DNA from: Candidatus Brocadiaceae bacterium
GTDB lineage: Bacteria; Planctomycetota; Brocadiia; Brocadiales; Brocadiaceae
Assembly: GCA_015661205.1 (NCBI GenBank)
Contig: JACVXV010000016.1
Coordinates: 1 to 54,559 of the forward strand
Direction: 5' to 3'
DNA: 54,559 bases
How positions within the stretch are numbered: position 1 is the first letter of the stretch; each line of letters opens with the position of its first letter. The translations under genes and the position numbers were made by a program. Below are positions 8,234 to 16,319 of the stretch, in pieces. The notes below the pieces were generated by a model that made no database searches, was not told the DNA's origin, and was given only the letters and a program-made list of their open reading frames with translations.

Positions 8234-8693
8234 TAGCAGGCGTTCCCGTTTTGAAAGAAACTACCGAAAACCACAGATTTCACAGATAAAAACTATGGCA
8301 GTTCCGGTTACGTGTAGTTTTAAGCGCGCGGTAGACATGGCTGTAGCTCAAACCTTCAGGTTTGATGAACGTTGCGCTCGACATTGGTGCCAGCATCTTG
8401 TGTGCGGTTTTTCAGCGCGACGTATAATGCAAGCTCCATCAGGGCTGAAGCCCTGAGCTACAGCGATTGATTTGATGGACGTTGTGCTCGGTACAGGCTC
8501 AGACATTTATATTGACAGCCAAAGGTAAAGGTTGTATAAACAATTCCATGTCTGAGAAAATATCGTTCTATTCAAATAAATTAAGCCTTTTGTAATCTTT
8601 GATTGCAGCCTATACAGAAACGCATAGCAATGTGTCTCTGCGAAGGTTTGAAATCCCTAAACATTACGATAAGGATATGAGGGAAAAAACCCG
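8234..8693. other. intergenic region with dispersed repeats
   Basis: No gene seen. It contains one copy of the ACCACAGATTTCACAGAT phrase at about 8268-8290 and an inverted arrangement at about 8340-8465, where TGTAGCTCAAACCTTCAGG faces CTGAAGCCCTGAGCTACAG. The promoter of the downstream GAF-GGDEF gene should lie in the last 100 bp but cannot be placed with confidence. Confidence 0.5.
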
Positions 8694-10142
8694 ATGAATA
8701 CCCCCAAAAATTCACAGGTTGGCAATGAATATGACCTTTTTGCTTTTGCACAGAAGGAGAGTGAGGCATTAAAGGAACGCCTTTTTGAGCTTTACATACT
8801 ATACAACCTCAGTAAAAATCTAAACGTTTCACTCCAGTTGAATGAACTTTTTCACAACACGATAAACGTTTTGAAGGAGTCCTTAAAAATTGAGGATTTC
8901 TGTTTCATGCTGATTGATGAAGGATGTAACGAACTGAAGATGTGGAAGGCGGATGACAGCGGCTTTGGAGAAATAAAAGGCATAACGTTTAAAGTGGGCG
9001 AAGGAATTTCCGGTCTTGTTGCCGAGACCGGCGAGCCTATATTGATTCCTGACACAAGTAAAGACCCTCGATTTCTCTTTTACAAAGGAACGATGCCCGA
9101 TATCGGGTCTTTTCTCTCCATACCATTAAAGTTAAATAATGACAAAGTAATTGGGGTTTTGAACGTTCACAAGAATGAGACAAATGCCTTCAAGGATACG
9201 GATAAAATGTGGTTTATGGCCATAGCACAAAATGTCGCAGTTGCCATAGAAAGGGCGCGTAATTATGAGCATGCGCAAAGGATTTCTATGGTGGATGAGT
9301 TGACGAGACTGTATACCAGGAGATACTTTCTCGAGAGCTGTCAGAGAGAATATAGTCAGGCGGAAAGGTGTGGGGAGTTTTTTTCAATAATCTTGGTGGG
9401 CATTGACCATTTTAAATATTTTAATGACACTTACGGTCACATGCTTGGCGATGAAGTATTGAGAAGGCTGGCGGCTGTTTTAAAATTGAATGTGAGACAG
9501 AGTGATGTTGTTGCCCGGTACGGCGGTGAAGAGTTTATCATTTTGTTGCCGGGGACAAATAAACCCGGGGCCGTCGCAAACGCCGAAAAACTCCGGTCTG
9601 CAATAGAAAAGGACCTTGCTATAGAGGTAGGGAATGGACAGAAAGAGAAGGTGACAATAACGGCCGGCGTAGCCTGTTACCCTGCGGACGGGAAGACCGT
9701 AGAAGAGATAACTGCCTCAGCAGACAGGTTTCTCTATTTGGGGAAAAAAAGTGGACGCAACAAGGTTGTTTCAACGGCAACGGACATAAAGGTTGCCATA
9801 CCTGAAAAAAGGGAGGCAAACAGGTACTTGGCCGCGTTAAAGATTGTAAGCGGCTTGCATCAGCTCCAGTCTATTGAAATTAAAACGGACAGTACCTGGA
9901 ATATGTGTACAATAAAGGATCTCAGCAAAATGGGATTTCGGGGTGAGGTTGAATTTGCAGCCAAAATTGGTAATGTATATTCGGGTAAGATGATTCTGAA
10001 TACCGACGATCACAAATCCGACAATTTCTCCATTCGCGTAGCATTTGCAAAAAGAATGCGCCAAAACAGATATCAAATTGGCGCAGAGATTGTAGACGGA
10101 CGGGATAATTGGAAAAGGCTCTTTACCCAGACAACTCATTGA
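8694..10142 (+). CDS. GAF-GGDEF-PilZ protein, putative (possibly inactive) diguanylate cyclase
   Basis: A 482-residue cytoplasmic c-di-GMP signalling protein. Residues 32-188 form a GAF sensor domain. Residues 196-360 form a GGDEF domain with GGEEF at 277-281 and an RxxD inhibitory site (RQSD, 268-271) five residues before it. The usual DID metal motif reads GID at 236-238, so the metal-binding Asp is replaced by Gly, which may abolish cyclase activity. Residues 370-482 form a PilZ-like domain with RxxxR (373-377) and DLSKMG (409-414), the two c-di-GMP contact motifs. Domain calls rest on motifs. A purine-rich GAGGGA precedes the ATG. The gene stands alone. Confidence 0.85.
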   Translation: MNTPKNSQVGNEYDLFAFAQKESEALKERLFELYILYNLSKNLNVSLQLNELFHNTINVLKESLKIEDFCFMLIDEGCNELKMWKADDSGFGEIKGITFKVGEGISGLVAETGEPILIPDTSKDPRFLFYKGTMPDIGSFLSIPLKLNNDKVIGVLNVHKNETNAFKDTDKMWFMAIAQNVAVAIERARNYEHAQRISMVDELTRLYTRRYFLESCQREYSQAERCGEFFSIILVGIDHFKYFNDTYGHMLGDEVLRRLAAVLKLNVRQSDVVARYGGEEFIILLPGTNKPGAVANAEKLRSAIEKDLAIEVGNGQKEKVTITAGVACYPADGKTVEEITASADRFLYLGKKSGRNKVVSTATDIKVAIPEKREANRYLAALKIVSGLHQLQSIEIKTDSTWNMCTIKDLSKMGFRGEVEFAAKIGNVYSGKMILNTDDHKSDNFSIRVAFAKRMRQNRYQIGAEIVDGRDNWKRLFTQTTH

Positions 10143-10230
10143 AGAACCGGGCAAGCTATTGGGCTTTAGCATAGGTGATCCGGGGGGGATTCTCAAATTA
10201 AGCCTTCTGCGGCCATTAACAACGACTGGT

Positions 10231-10336
10231 AATTCATGAATTGTCACTGAATGCGAATATCGAACAAGGAATTTTGAATTATGAGGTTTTCTTACCCACT
10301 TCAACATTCAGTATTCCTTGTTCGCTATTCGATTTA
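10231..10336. repeat. palindromic dispersed element, copy A
   Basis: Flanks of the form ATATCGAACAAGGAATT and its near inverse complement enclose a core containing GAGGTTTTCTTACCCACTTC. Related copies lie at 12051-12136 (core inverted), 41914-42006 and 46590-46801. Reading through it gives a false peptide, LKWVRKP, on one strand. It lies directly beyond the 3' ends of two convergent genes. Confidence 0.8.
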
Positions 10337-10345
10337 ATTAGTGAT

Positions 10346-11947
10346 TTACCTGTCTGATAATTCCTTAACCATCATGTACACGGAGATATCGCCGCGTTTG
10401 ACGTGGATACGGAAGGCCTTTTCCCTGTCCAGGAAACCCAGCGCCCGTCTAAAGTCGGCTACCGATTTAATCTCCTTTTTGTTGACCTCGTTGATGATGT
10501 CCCCCTTTTGCAGACCGGTGGCAGCCGCACGGCTACCCGATTCTACACCGGAAACCACAACTCCACTGTTTTTTTCCACACCCAGTTTTTGAGCTATTTC
10601 CTGCGTTATGTTTTGAAGGGACAAGCCAATCTTTTTTTCATACGGGATGGCCGCGGCGTCCGGGGCTGTTGTTTCCTCCGGAGGTTCTCCTAGGACGGCT
10701 TCCACGAACTGCTCCTCATTGTCCCTCAATATCTTAATCTTTGCCGTTGCCCCGGCCCTTGTCTGTGAGACAATATGGAGGAAATGGTTACCATGTTTGA
10801 CCGGTTTGCCGTTATATTCCAATATAATGTCACCGCACACAAGGCCTGCTGACTTTGCCGGGGAGTCATTAATAATCTCATTAACGAGGGTGCCTTCCGT
10901 CCGGGAAACGTTGAACGCCCGCGCCAAATCGGCGTCCAGGTCCTGTACAACAACGCCCAGCCAGCCGTTCCGGGGAGAAGCTTTTTCCTCAACTTCAATG
11001 ACCTCATTATTCGTTTCGGGCGGTTTATGCTCCTGCGTTACGATTGGTGTATATTGTACGTATTGTACGTGTGACGCAGTATTCCACCGCACAACGGCGC
11101 CCACAATGAACAAAATAACCAAGAGCGAGGCGGCGAATATGATGATGGGCAGGGGTTTGCCTTTTTTCTTTGGGCTTTTGGATGTAGGGTCGCCGGCAGG
11201 CTGCAGCAATTGCCGGTCGTACTTACTGCGTTTGTTTCGGTCAAGCAACGTATCAATGGCTTCCTGCAGCAGTATTAATTTTTGCCGCGCGCTGTCCTTG
11301 AACTTGGGATGTTGGGAAAGGCTGTTCCAGACAAGGCATTGCTTCTTGTAGGCCGCCTCAATCTCCGCGTTTGTCGCGGCATGATCGACGTCCAGTAATT
11401 GATAATAGTTTATCTTCTTTTCCTTGACACTGACGGGCGCTTCCGTGCTGTAACCGGCGCCAATCTTTTGCATTTCCTGGGACACCATTTCCATCGCGGT
11501 TGTCTTGTCAATGTTCAGCGTTTGTGCGCAATTGAGGAGTATTTTCTTGCCTTCCAGGGAAAGGACTTTGTCCAGCAATACGATGCGGACGATCCGGAGG
11601 AACTCTTCGTGAGATTTTTTGTCCGCAACCTCCCGCAACGACGCGTCATACGCCTTCCTTTTTTCCGGATTGCTCAGAATGGTATATGCGTCGTGAAGCT
11701 TCTCCATCGCCTCCTTTGAAACGGGGCCGGTGTCTTTTGTCTTTGTGTTTGCTGGGTTGGTGGTGTATCTCTTATTAACGTCCCTCCACCAGTCGTAGCG
11801 CTTATGAAAGGCCGTTTTGACGTCCGGCAAAGAAGGGGCGTCTTCCAAAGCCAACCCCATCCGTTCGTAATAGTTTTTGGATGGATCGATAGCCTCTTTC
11901 CATTCGCCGTTGGTAAAATAGTTGTCAGGCTCGAACGTTACCGCCAT
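10346..11947 (-). CDS. membrane-anchored protein with two degenerate J-like domains and two PDZ domains
   Basis: A 533-residue protein of unusual architecture. Residues 26-101 and 180-245 resemble J domains (ending LSNPEKRKAYD and DRNKRSKYD), but neither has the HPD motif needed to stimulate Hsp70; the equivalent positions read DVN and NSL. A helical linker lies at 112-165. One transmembrane helix spans about 265-287 after a Lys-rich stretch, so the J-like part should be cytoplasmic. Two PDZ domains follow at about 327-418 and 438-528 (GWLGVVVQDL...; GVVVSGVESGSRAAATGLQ), on the far side, like the PDZ pair of DegP but without a protease domain. The downstream end of the Hsp70 group abuts it. 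Its function is probably a localised chaperone or scaffold (inference). Confidence 0.8.
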   Translation of the reverse strand: MAVTFEPDNYFTNGEWKEAIDPSKNYYERMGLALEDAPSLPDVKTAFHKRYDWWRDVNKRYTTNPANTKTKDTGPVSKEAMEKLHDAYTILSNPEKRKAYDASLREVADKKSHEEFLRIVRIVLLDKVLSLEGKKILLNCAQTLNIDKTTAMEMVSQEMQKIGAGYSTEAPVSVKEKKINYYQLLDVDHAATNAEIEAAYKKQCLVWNSLSQHPKFKDSARQKLILLQEAIDTLLDRNKRSKYDRQLLQPAGDPTSKSPKKKGKPLPIIIFAASLLVILFIVGAVVRWNTASHVQYVQYTPIVTQEHKPPETNNEVIEVEEKASPRNGWLGVVVQDLDADLARAFNVSRTEGTLVNEIINDSPAKSAGLVCGDIILEYNGKPVKHGNHFLHIVSQTRAGATAKIKILRDNEEQFVEAVLGEPPEETTAPDAAAIPYEKKIGLSLQNITQEIAQKLGVEKNSGVVVSGVESGSRAAATGLQKGDIINEVNKKEIKSVADFRRALGFLDREKAFRIHVKRGDISVYMMVKELSDR

Positions 11948-12000
11948 GTTCAGTTTCCGATATTGAGCGAGGCAGGGCCTCGGACTGATTAATAACGACT

Positions 12001-12136
12001 GAAACCACAGATTTCACAGATTACACAGATTTTTAAGGGGGTAGCGAATTATGAATATCGAACAAGGAATTTCGAATGTTGAAGTGGGTAAGAAAACCTC
12101 GTAATTCGAAATTCCTTGTTCGATATTCGATATTAA
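12001..12136. repeat. CACAGATT repeat followed by palindromic element copy B
   Basis: 12001-12034 carries the phrase ACCACAGATTTCACAGATT, also found in shorter form at 2240-2263, 8267-8293, 18911-18925 and 22489-22503. 12051-12136 is copy B of the palindromic element, with its core (GAAGTGGGTAAGAAAACCTC) in the opposite orientation to copies A and C. It sits between the J-like/PDZ gene and the Hsp70 gene. Confidence 0.75.
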
Positions 12137-12287
12137 TTATCACGATAACGATGGCGATACCATGCCAGGATATTGTCTCAACCTTCAGAATTCCCTTCCT
12201 GGGAAAGGTGTCAGGGTGGGCTTCTCTGGAATCATACTTACCTTCAAACCCGCATACATAAAAATGCTATCAAAAGGGAAAAGGAGC

Positions 12288-13889
12288 CTACCCCGTCACG
12301 CTGGCATTTTGAACGTCCTTGCCTGCCTTTATCAATTCCTGATTCGACAAGCCACCCGTGTGTTCAACGGCGATTTTAACGTCTTTTCCCGATAATACGT
12401 GTTTACCGTATACCTCAAGTATGCCCGCCGTCGTATAGCGGTAGGTAATTTCCACGAGGCTGCCCTGCGGCGATGGGGGGATGGCGTCGATTACGCCCTT
12501 TGCGATCAGGTTGCAGTCCTTGGGGTCGCATGTGCTGTCTTCACCCATGATGCCGCCCTCCAACACCCGGATTAAGACGGAGCTTTGGTTTGCGACCGCT
12601 GTTTTAAAATCATCCTTTTTGTCGACGGGCAATGGGGTGAATCGCGGTATCATGAGATAGTTCCGCTCCTTGCCCTCGGCATTAAAGGCGATAACGCCCA
12701 GATTATGCGAGCTTACCTTCTCTACGTGGACAATCGACAACTTCCGCGCCAATTCTTCCGGGGCAAGACCTTCGTTAACCGCCAGCATTGCGCCATGCCA
12801 CGCGGCTCCCAGCGCGACGCATTCGTCGGGGTTCAGTTCTTCGCAGGGCGTCTTGCCAGTGATTTCGGCCACCATTTTTTTAATGATGGGCATCCTTGTA
12901 GAGCCGCCGACGAGCAACACGGTGTCGATATCGTTCCACGTCATGTTTGCCTCGCTCAGGACAATATCGCAAAGCACCTGGCATCTGTTTACGAGAGGCC
13001 TGGTTAGCTCCTCAAACGTGTCCCTGGTCAGCTCGGTAATCATGGTATTTCCCGCGTGGACGCACATGATCTTTGTCTTCTCGCGTCTGGAGAGTTCCTC
13101 CTTGGCCTTGACGGCCCTCAGTTGCAGGTCCTGGTAGGACGACAGGTCGTCCAGCGGGTCCGTGCCGTATTTTTCCTTAAAGGCGTTTGCAACGTGCCTG
13201 ATAATCTCGTCGTCCCAGTCCTTACCGCCCAGCATGTGGTCTCCGTTGACCGCTATTTCCCTGATGCAGCCCCCTTTTATTTCAAGGACAACCACGTCAA
13301 AGGTGCCGCCGCCCAGATCGAAGACGAACACCTTCTGGTCTTTGCCGAGCTTGTCCAGTCCATAAGACAGCGCGGCGGCGACCGGTTCATCTATAACGGC
13401 CTTCACGTTAAAACCGGCGATAATACCGGCCTCCCTGGTGGCCGCTCGTTCCGGGTCGCCGAAGTAAGCGGGGCAGGTAATTACGGCGTCGGTAATCGTC
13501 ATTCCCAGCCGTGCCTCGGCGTCATTTTTCAGCCTTTTCAGGATGAAGGCGGATATCTCCTGCGCGCTGTATTTTTTGCCGTTGTATTCAAAGCACCACC
13601 CCTGCGTCACAACGTTGCCATGCTCGTCCTTTTTGTCTTCCTTCGGCTTTCCCATTTGCCGTTTGACGAATTCCACCACCTTGTTTGGCTCTGCAACGGC
13701 ATTTTGCTTGGCTATTTCTCCAACGATAACGTTTGACTCGTCTTCTATAAGAACAACGGAAGGTATGATCCTGTGCTGATCGGGACTGGGAATAATTTCA
13801 GCCTTGTTGGTATCTTCGTTAATATGGGCAATGGCTGAGAAGGACGTGCCCAGGTCAATGCCTACGACTTTAAATTTCTGCGGGAACAT
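12288..13889 (-). CDS. Hsp70-family chaperone lacking the C-terminal lid (DnaK-like)
   Basis: Residues 1-385 are a complete Hsp70 ATPase domain: phosphate 1 loop GIDLGTSFSAIA (10-21), phosphate 2 loop FDLGGGTFDVVV (190-201) and adenosine loop LLVGGSTRMPIIKKM (325-339). A beta substrate-binding region follows (residues about 393-510), but the protein ends at 533, about 100 residues short of DnaK, so the helical lid and EEVD-like tail are missing. It has a DnaK-unlike insert at 83-97 (EDKKDEHGNVV). It is encoded between a J-like/PDZ protein and a GrpE-like protein, on the same strand, which suggests a dedicated Hsp70 cycle separate from the housekeeping DnaK, which is not in this window. Confidence 0.88.
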   Translation of the reverse strand: MFPQKFKVVGIDLGTSFSAIAHINEDTNKAEIIPSPDQHRIIPSVVLIEDESNVIVGEIAKQNAVAEPNKVVEFVKRQMGKPKEDKKDEHGNVVTQGWCFEYNGKKYSAQEISAFILKRLKNDAEARLGMTITDAVITCPAYFGDPERAATREAGIIAGFNVKAVIDEPVAAALSYGLDKLGKDQKVFVFDLGGGTFDVVVLEIKGGCIREIAVNGDHMLGGKDWDDEIIRHVANAFKEKYGTDPLDDLSSYQDLQLRAVKAKEELSRREKTKIMCVHAGNTMITELTRDTFEELTRPLVNRCQVLCDIVLSEANMTWNDIDTVLLVGGSTRMPIIKKMVAEITGKTPCEELNPDECVALGAAWHGAMLAVNEGLAPEELARKLSIVHVEKVSSHNLGVIAFNAEGKERNYLMIPRFTPLPVDKKDDFKTAVANQSSVLIRVLEGGIMGEDSTCDPKDCNLIAKGVIDAIPPSPQGSLVEITYRYTTAGILEVYGKHVLSGKDVKIAVEHTGGLSNQELIKAGKDVQNASVTG

Positions 13890-14288
13890 TTTGTATCTCC
13901 CTTGTAATGTGTTGCCATTTAAATTAATACATCCGCCGGTATTCCCCCCACAGGAGGGGTGCAGGGCATACGTGATAAGTTAAGGAATCAATAATCACCA
14001 GGAAACTCTTGTTTTTGTTAGCCCTGAAGGGGCGAAATAGCTTAGCCCAGGGCAACGCCCTGGGGACTCGGAAAAACCGGCAAGCCCTGAAGGGGCGTAA
14101 TACGGAATGAACCGTTATTTTGTACCCAATATCGCCCCTTCAGGGCTTGTTTTGCTAATAATGCTAAACCCAGGGCGCTGCCCTGGGCTGTGCCCCTTTG
14201 GGGCTATGTTGCTAATATTATTTAGGCGCTTTATGCGCCGCTCCTCACGGAGCTTTTCAGGGTTTCTTCAAAAACCGAAGTGTACGAT
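13890..14288. repeat. intergenic array of GC-rich hairpin repeats
   Basis: The Hsp70 5' region contains several hairpin units between about 14018 and 14250: CCCTGAAGGGGCG appears at about 14023 and 14088, its inverse CGCCCCTTCAGGGC at about 14132, with CCCAGGGCAACGCCCTGGG and CAGGGCGCTGCCCTGGG between. This is the widespread spacer repeat of this genome, repeated at about 15840-16090, 25975-26055, 32040-32170 and 37520-37612. No gene is present. Confidence 0.75.
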
Positions 14289-15065
14289 TTATTTTGTAAT
14301 CGTCCCCTCTTTTATGTGATATATTTTGTTGTTTTTCCGGCAAAAATTAATTACCTTTTCGCTCAATAAATTAAAGTATTCCTTATAACCTGCGTATTTA
14401 GAAACCATTGCATTGTAATTCATCTTTCCGAAAATAATTTTATCAACAAAGGATATGGCATTGAGAATATCGTCAAAATCTTGCTGAATTATGTTGGGGG
14501 TAGGATAAGGTTCAATGCTTACCCACGTTTTTATTCCACTCTTATGCAATTTATAAAGGCATCCAATTCTTTCTTTGTACGATGCAGAAAAAGGCTCGTT
14601 TTTCTCCCTAAACTTTTCATCTAACGAAACGAGGGTAATCCCGAATTCGTTATCATCTGAAAGCCTTGCCAGCTCTACAGGTAAACAACCTTTTGTCAAA
14701 GCAGTACACTTAATGTGGGCTTCATTAAGCATTTTAATCAGTTTGACGCTTAATTCCTCGATTTCCTTGTACCCGTACATAAATGGGTCAGTGCTAAAAC
14801 AAAAGTGAACGAATTTTATTTTGGTCTTGTGTCTTGGAATTTCTTTCGTCAGCAATTCTACGGCGTTTTCAACGATCTTTGGCCTTAACCACTCCTCATA
14901 AGTCGCTACCTTGCCAAACCTTCTGGCCATGAGCATGGCGTAGCATGGGTATATGCACCCGTGAGAACAACCCTGAATATGGTTTATTGTATAATCGCCG
15001 TATTCTACCGCTGTTTTGTACAATAAAGATTTCCGTTTAATGTATCCAATAAGGTTGCTTTTCAA
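14289..15065 (-). CDS. radical SAM protein (SplB-like fold), function unknown
   Basis: A 258-residue protein with a three-cysteine cluster GCSHGCIYPCYA (CxxxCxxxC spacing, with one residue more before the last Cys than in the usual CxxxCxxC), the site of a [4Fe-4S] cluster that would cleave S-adenosylmethionine. The rest fits a TIM-barrel radical SAM protein related to spore photoproduct lyase-like enzymes (FSTDPFMYGY, TALTKG, VSIEPYPTP). No extra cluster domain is visible. The substrate is unknown. It lies on the same strand between the GrpE-like gene (10 bp away) and the Hsp70 gene, separated from the latter by the repeat array, so a link to the chaperone set is only positional. Confidence 0.72.
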   Translation of the reverse strand: MKSNLIGYIKRKSLLYKTAVEYGDYTINHIQGCSHGCIYPCYAMLMARRFGKVATYEEWLRPKIVENAVELLTKEIPRHKTKIKFVHFCFSTDPFMYGYKEIEELSVKLIKMLNEAHIKCTALTKGCLPVELARLSDDNEFGITLVSLDEKFREKNEPFSASYKERIGCLYKLHKSGIKTWVSIEPYPTPNIIQQDFDDILNAISFVDKIIFGKMNYNAMVSKYAGYKEYFNLLSEKVINFCRKNNKIYHIKEGTITK

Positions 15066-15075
15066 GATTTCAGTC

Positions 15076-15714
15076 TCACGGTTTGCGGTATTTTTTTATA
15101 ACAACCTCTTCAGGCCTTATCACCTTATCATTCCAGCAAAAACCGGTCTTGCGGATGGCGTCTACCTTGTTGTTTTCTCCTTCAACGCCGGTGGTGACTG
15201 TTCCCACGGTTTTGTGCAATTTGTAGTCGAGCGTTTCGGGATGTTCAACGAAGGGGGTGACGTCCCTACGGTAAAGGATTTCGAGTAGTTCTTCTTTTAT
15301 GTTGCGGAGGTTGTTCTTTACCGTCAGGCAGGTATCGGCGTCGTGCGCCTGGCCGCCTTCGAGGAGGTTTAACGTCTGCGTGAGATTATCATAGAGCATA
15401 ATAAGCTCTACAAAAACGGGCTTTTGTGATTGAAATATGAAATTGTCACGATACAGTTTTAGCTCCTCGCTCAACTTATCAATGGCCTTCTCCTTTGCCG
15501 CGTCGTACGACGCCCTGGACGCCAATTCTGCTTTTATGTCCTTAAGGATTGCGTTTTGGGTAGAAAGCGCCACGGCAATGCCTTGTAATTGCTCGTCAGA
15601 CGTCTGCCGGGATTCTGATGCGCCGGATGCGTCCTTCACCGGCTGCGGCGGGTTTTCCAACCTTTCTACAGGCTTTCCGTTTGATGGTAGTTCTCGTGGT
15701 TCATTATTTTCCAT
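15076..15714 (-). CDS. GrpE-like nucleotide exchange factor
   Basis: A 212-residue protein with a disordered N-terminal 40 residues, a coiled coil at about 45-110, and a C-terminal beta-domain like GrpE, ending RPEEVVIKKYRKP. The YDNLTQTLNLLE helix and the HKTVGTVTTG segment also match GrpE organisation. The sequence is diverged, so I call it GrpE-like. GrpE dimers release ADP from Hsp70; the lid-less Hsp70 downstream is the likely partner. It begins the run GrpE-like, radical SAM, Hsp70, J-like/PDZ on the minus strand. Confidence 0.75.
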   Translation of the reverse strand: MENNEPRELPSNGKPVERLENPPQPVKDASGASESRQTSDEQLQGIAVALSTQNAILKDIKAELASRASYDAAKEKAIDKLSEELKLYRDNFIFQSQKPVFVELIMLYDNLTQTLNLLEGGQAHDADTCLTVKNNLRNIKEELLEILYRRDVTPFVEHPETLDYKLHKTVGTVTTGVEGENNKVDAIRKTGFCWNDKVIRPEEVVIKKYRKP

Positions 15715-16319
15715 GTGAGACGTCCTTTTTGTAGCACTCCGGCTGGTATCAAAAAAACCGGGGAGGCAACCCCTGTTACGTATTCAGAGAGTGGCAAGGC
15801 TGAAGCCTTGCCCTACGTACATGTGTAGGAATTTCAACGATAGGCCTGAAAGGCCGACAGGATATAGCGGGGGGTGAAGCCCCCTGTTAAGACAACAAAA
15901 TAATACAAGCCCCGAAGGGGAGGCAGGACGTTTTGTTTTCGTGATCAAAATAATAATTAATGTTAGAAAAAAAATTGGTGTCCCATCCATGTTGTGTGCC
16001 CTTTCCTGTCTCCCCTACGGGGCTGTTTATCTTTTGTTTCTTTACCAGGGGCTTCACCCCTGGCTATATTCTTTCTGCCCTTCGGGCCTGTTGTAGAGTG
16101 GAGAAACTCTTCGCTCTACATGAAAAAACCGTCGCCGTAGGCGACCGAATTCAATGGATAGAAAATTCAAATGTACGTATAGTGGCAAGGCGCGCCTTGC
16201 CACTACGCTGTTAAAAGCCGCCGAAGGCCTAATTTAATTGTATAAGAATTCCCGATTCAGAGGAATAAGGAAAATTCATTATTTGGTGGATACGCTTCGC
16301 TTAATCCACCCTACGACCC
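15715..16319. repeat. intergenic repeat cluster including composite element copy 2
   Basis: No gene seen. From 15785 to 16090 there are hairpin units (GGCAAGGCTGAAGCCTTGCC at about 15792; GGGGTGAAGCCCC at about 15871; GGGGCTTCACCCC inverted at about 16048). 16160-16314 is the second copy of the composite element at 6747-6944, sharing the GGCAAGGCGCGCCTTGCC palindrome and the GGTGGAT...ATCCACC tail at 16285-16314. Confidence 0.75.

Noticed and set aside
9837-10307. 156-codon minus-strand ORF
   Set aside because: It is antisense to the GAF-GGDEF-PilZ gene and takes its start (LKWVRKP) from palindromic element A.
12076-12261. 61-codon ORF with the same LKWVRKP start
   Set aside because: It comes from element B; no protein signature follows.
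15960-16214. 84-codon ORF in a spacer
   Set aside because: It is composed of hairpin repeats.
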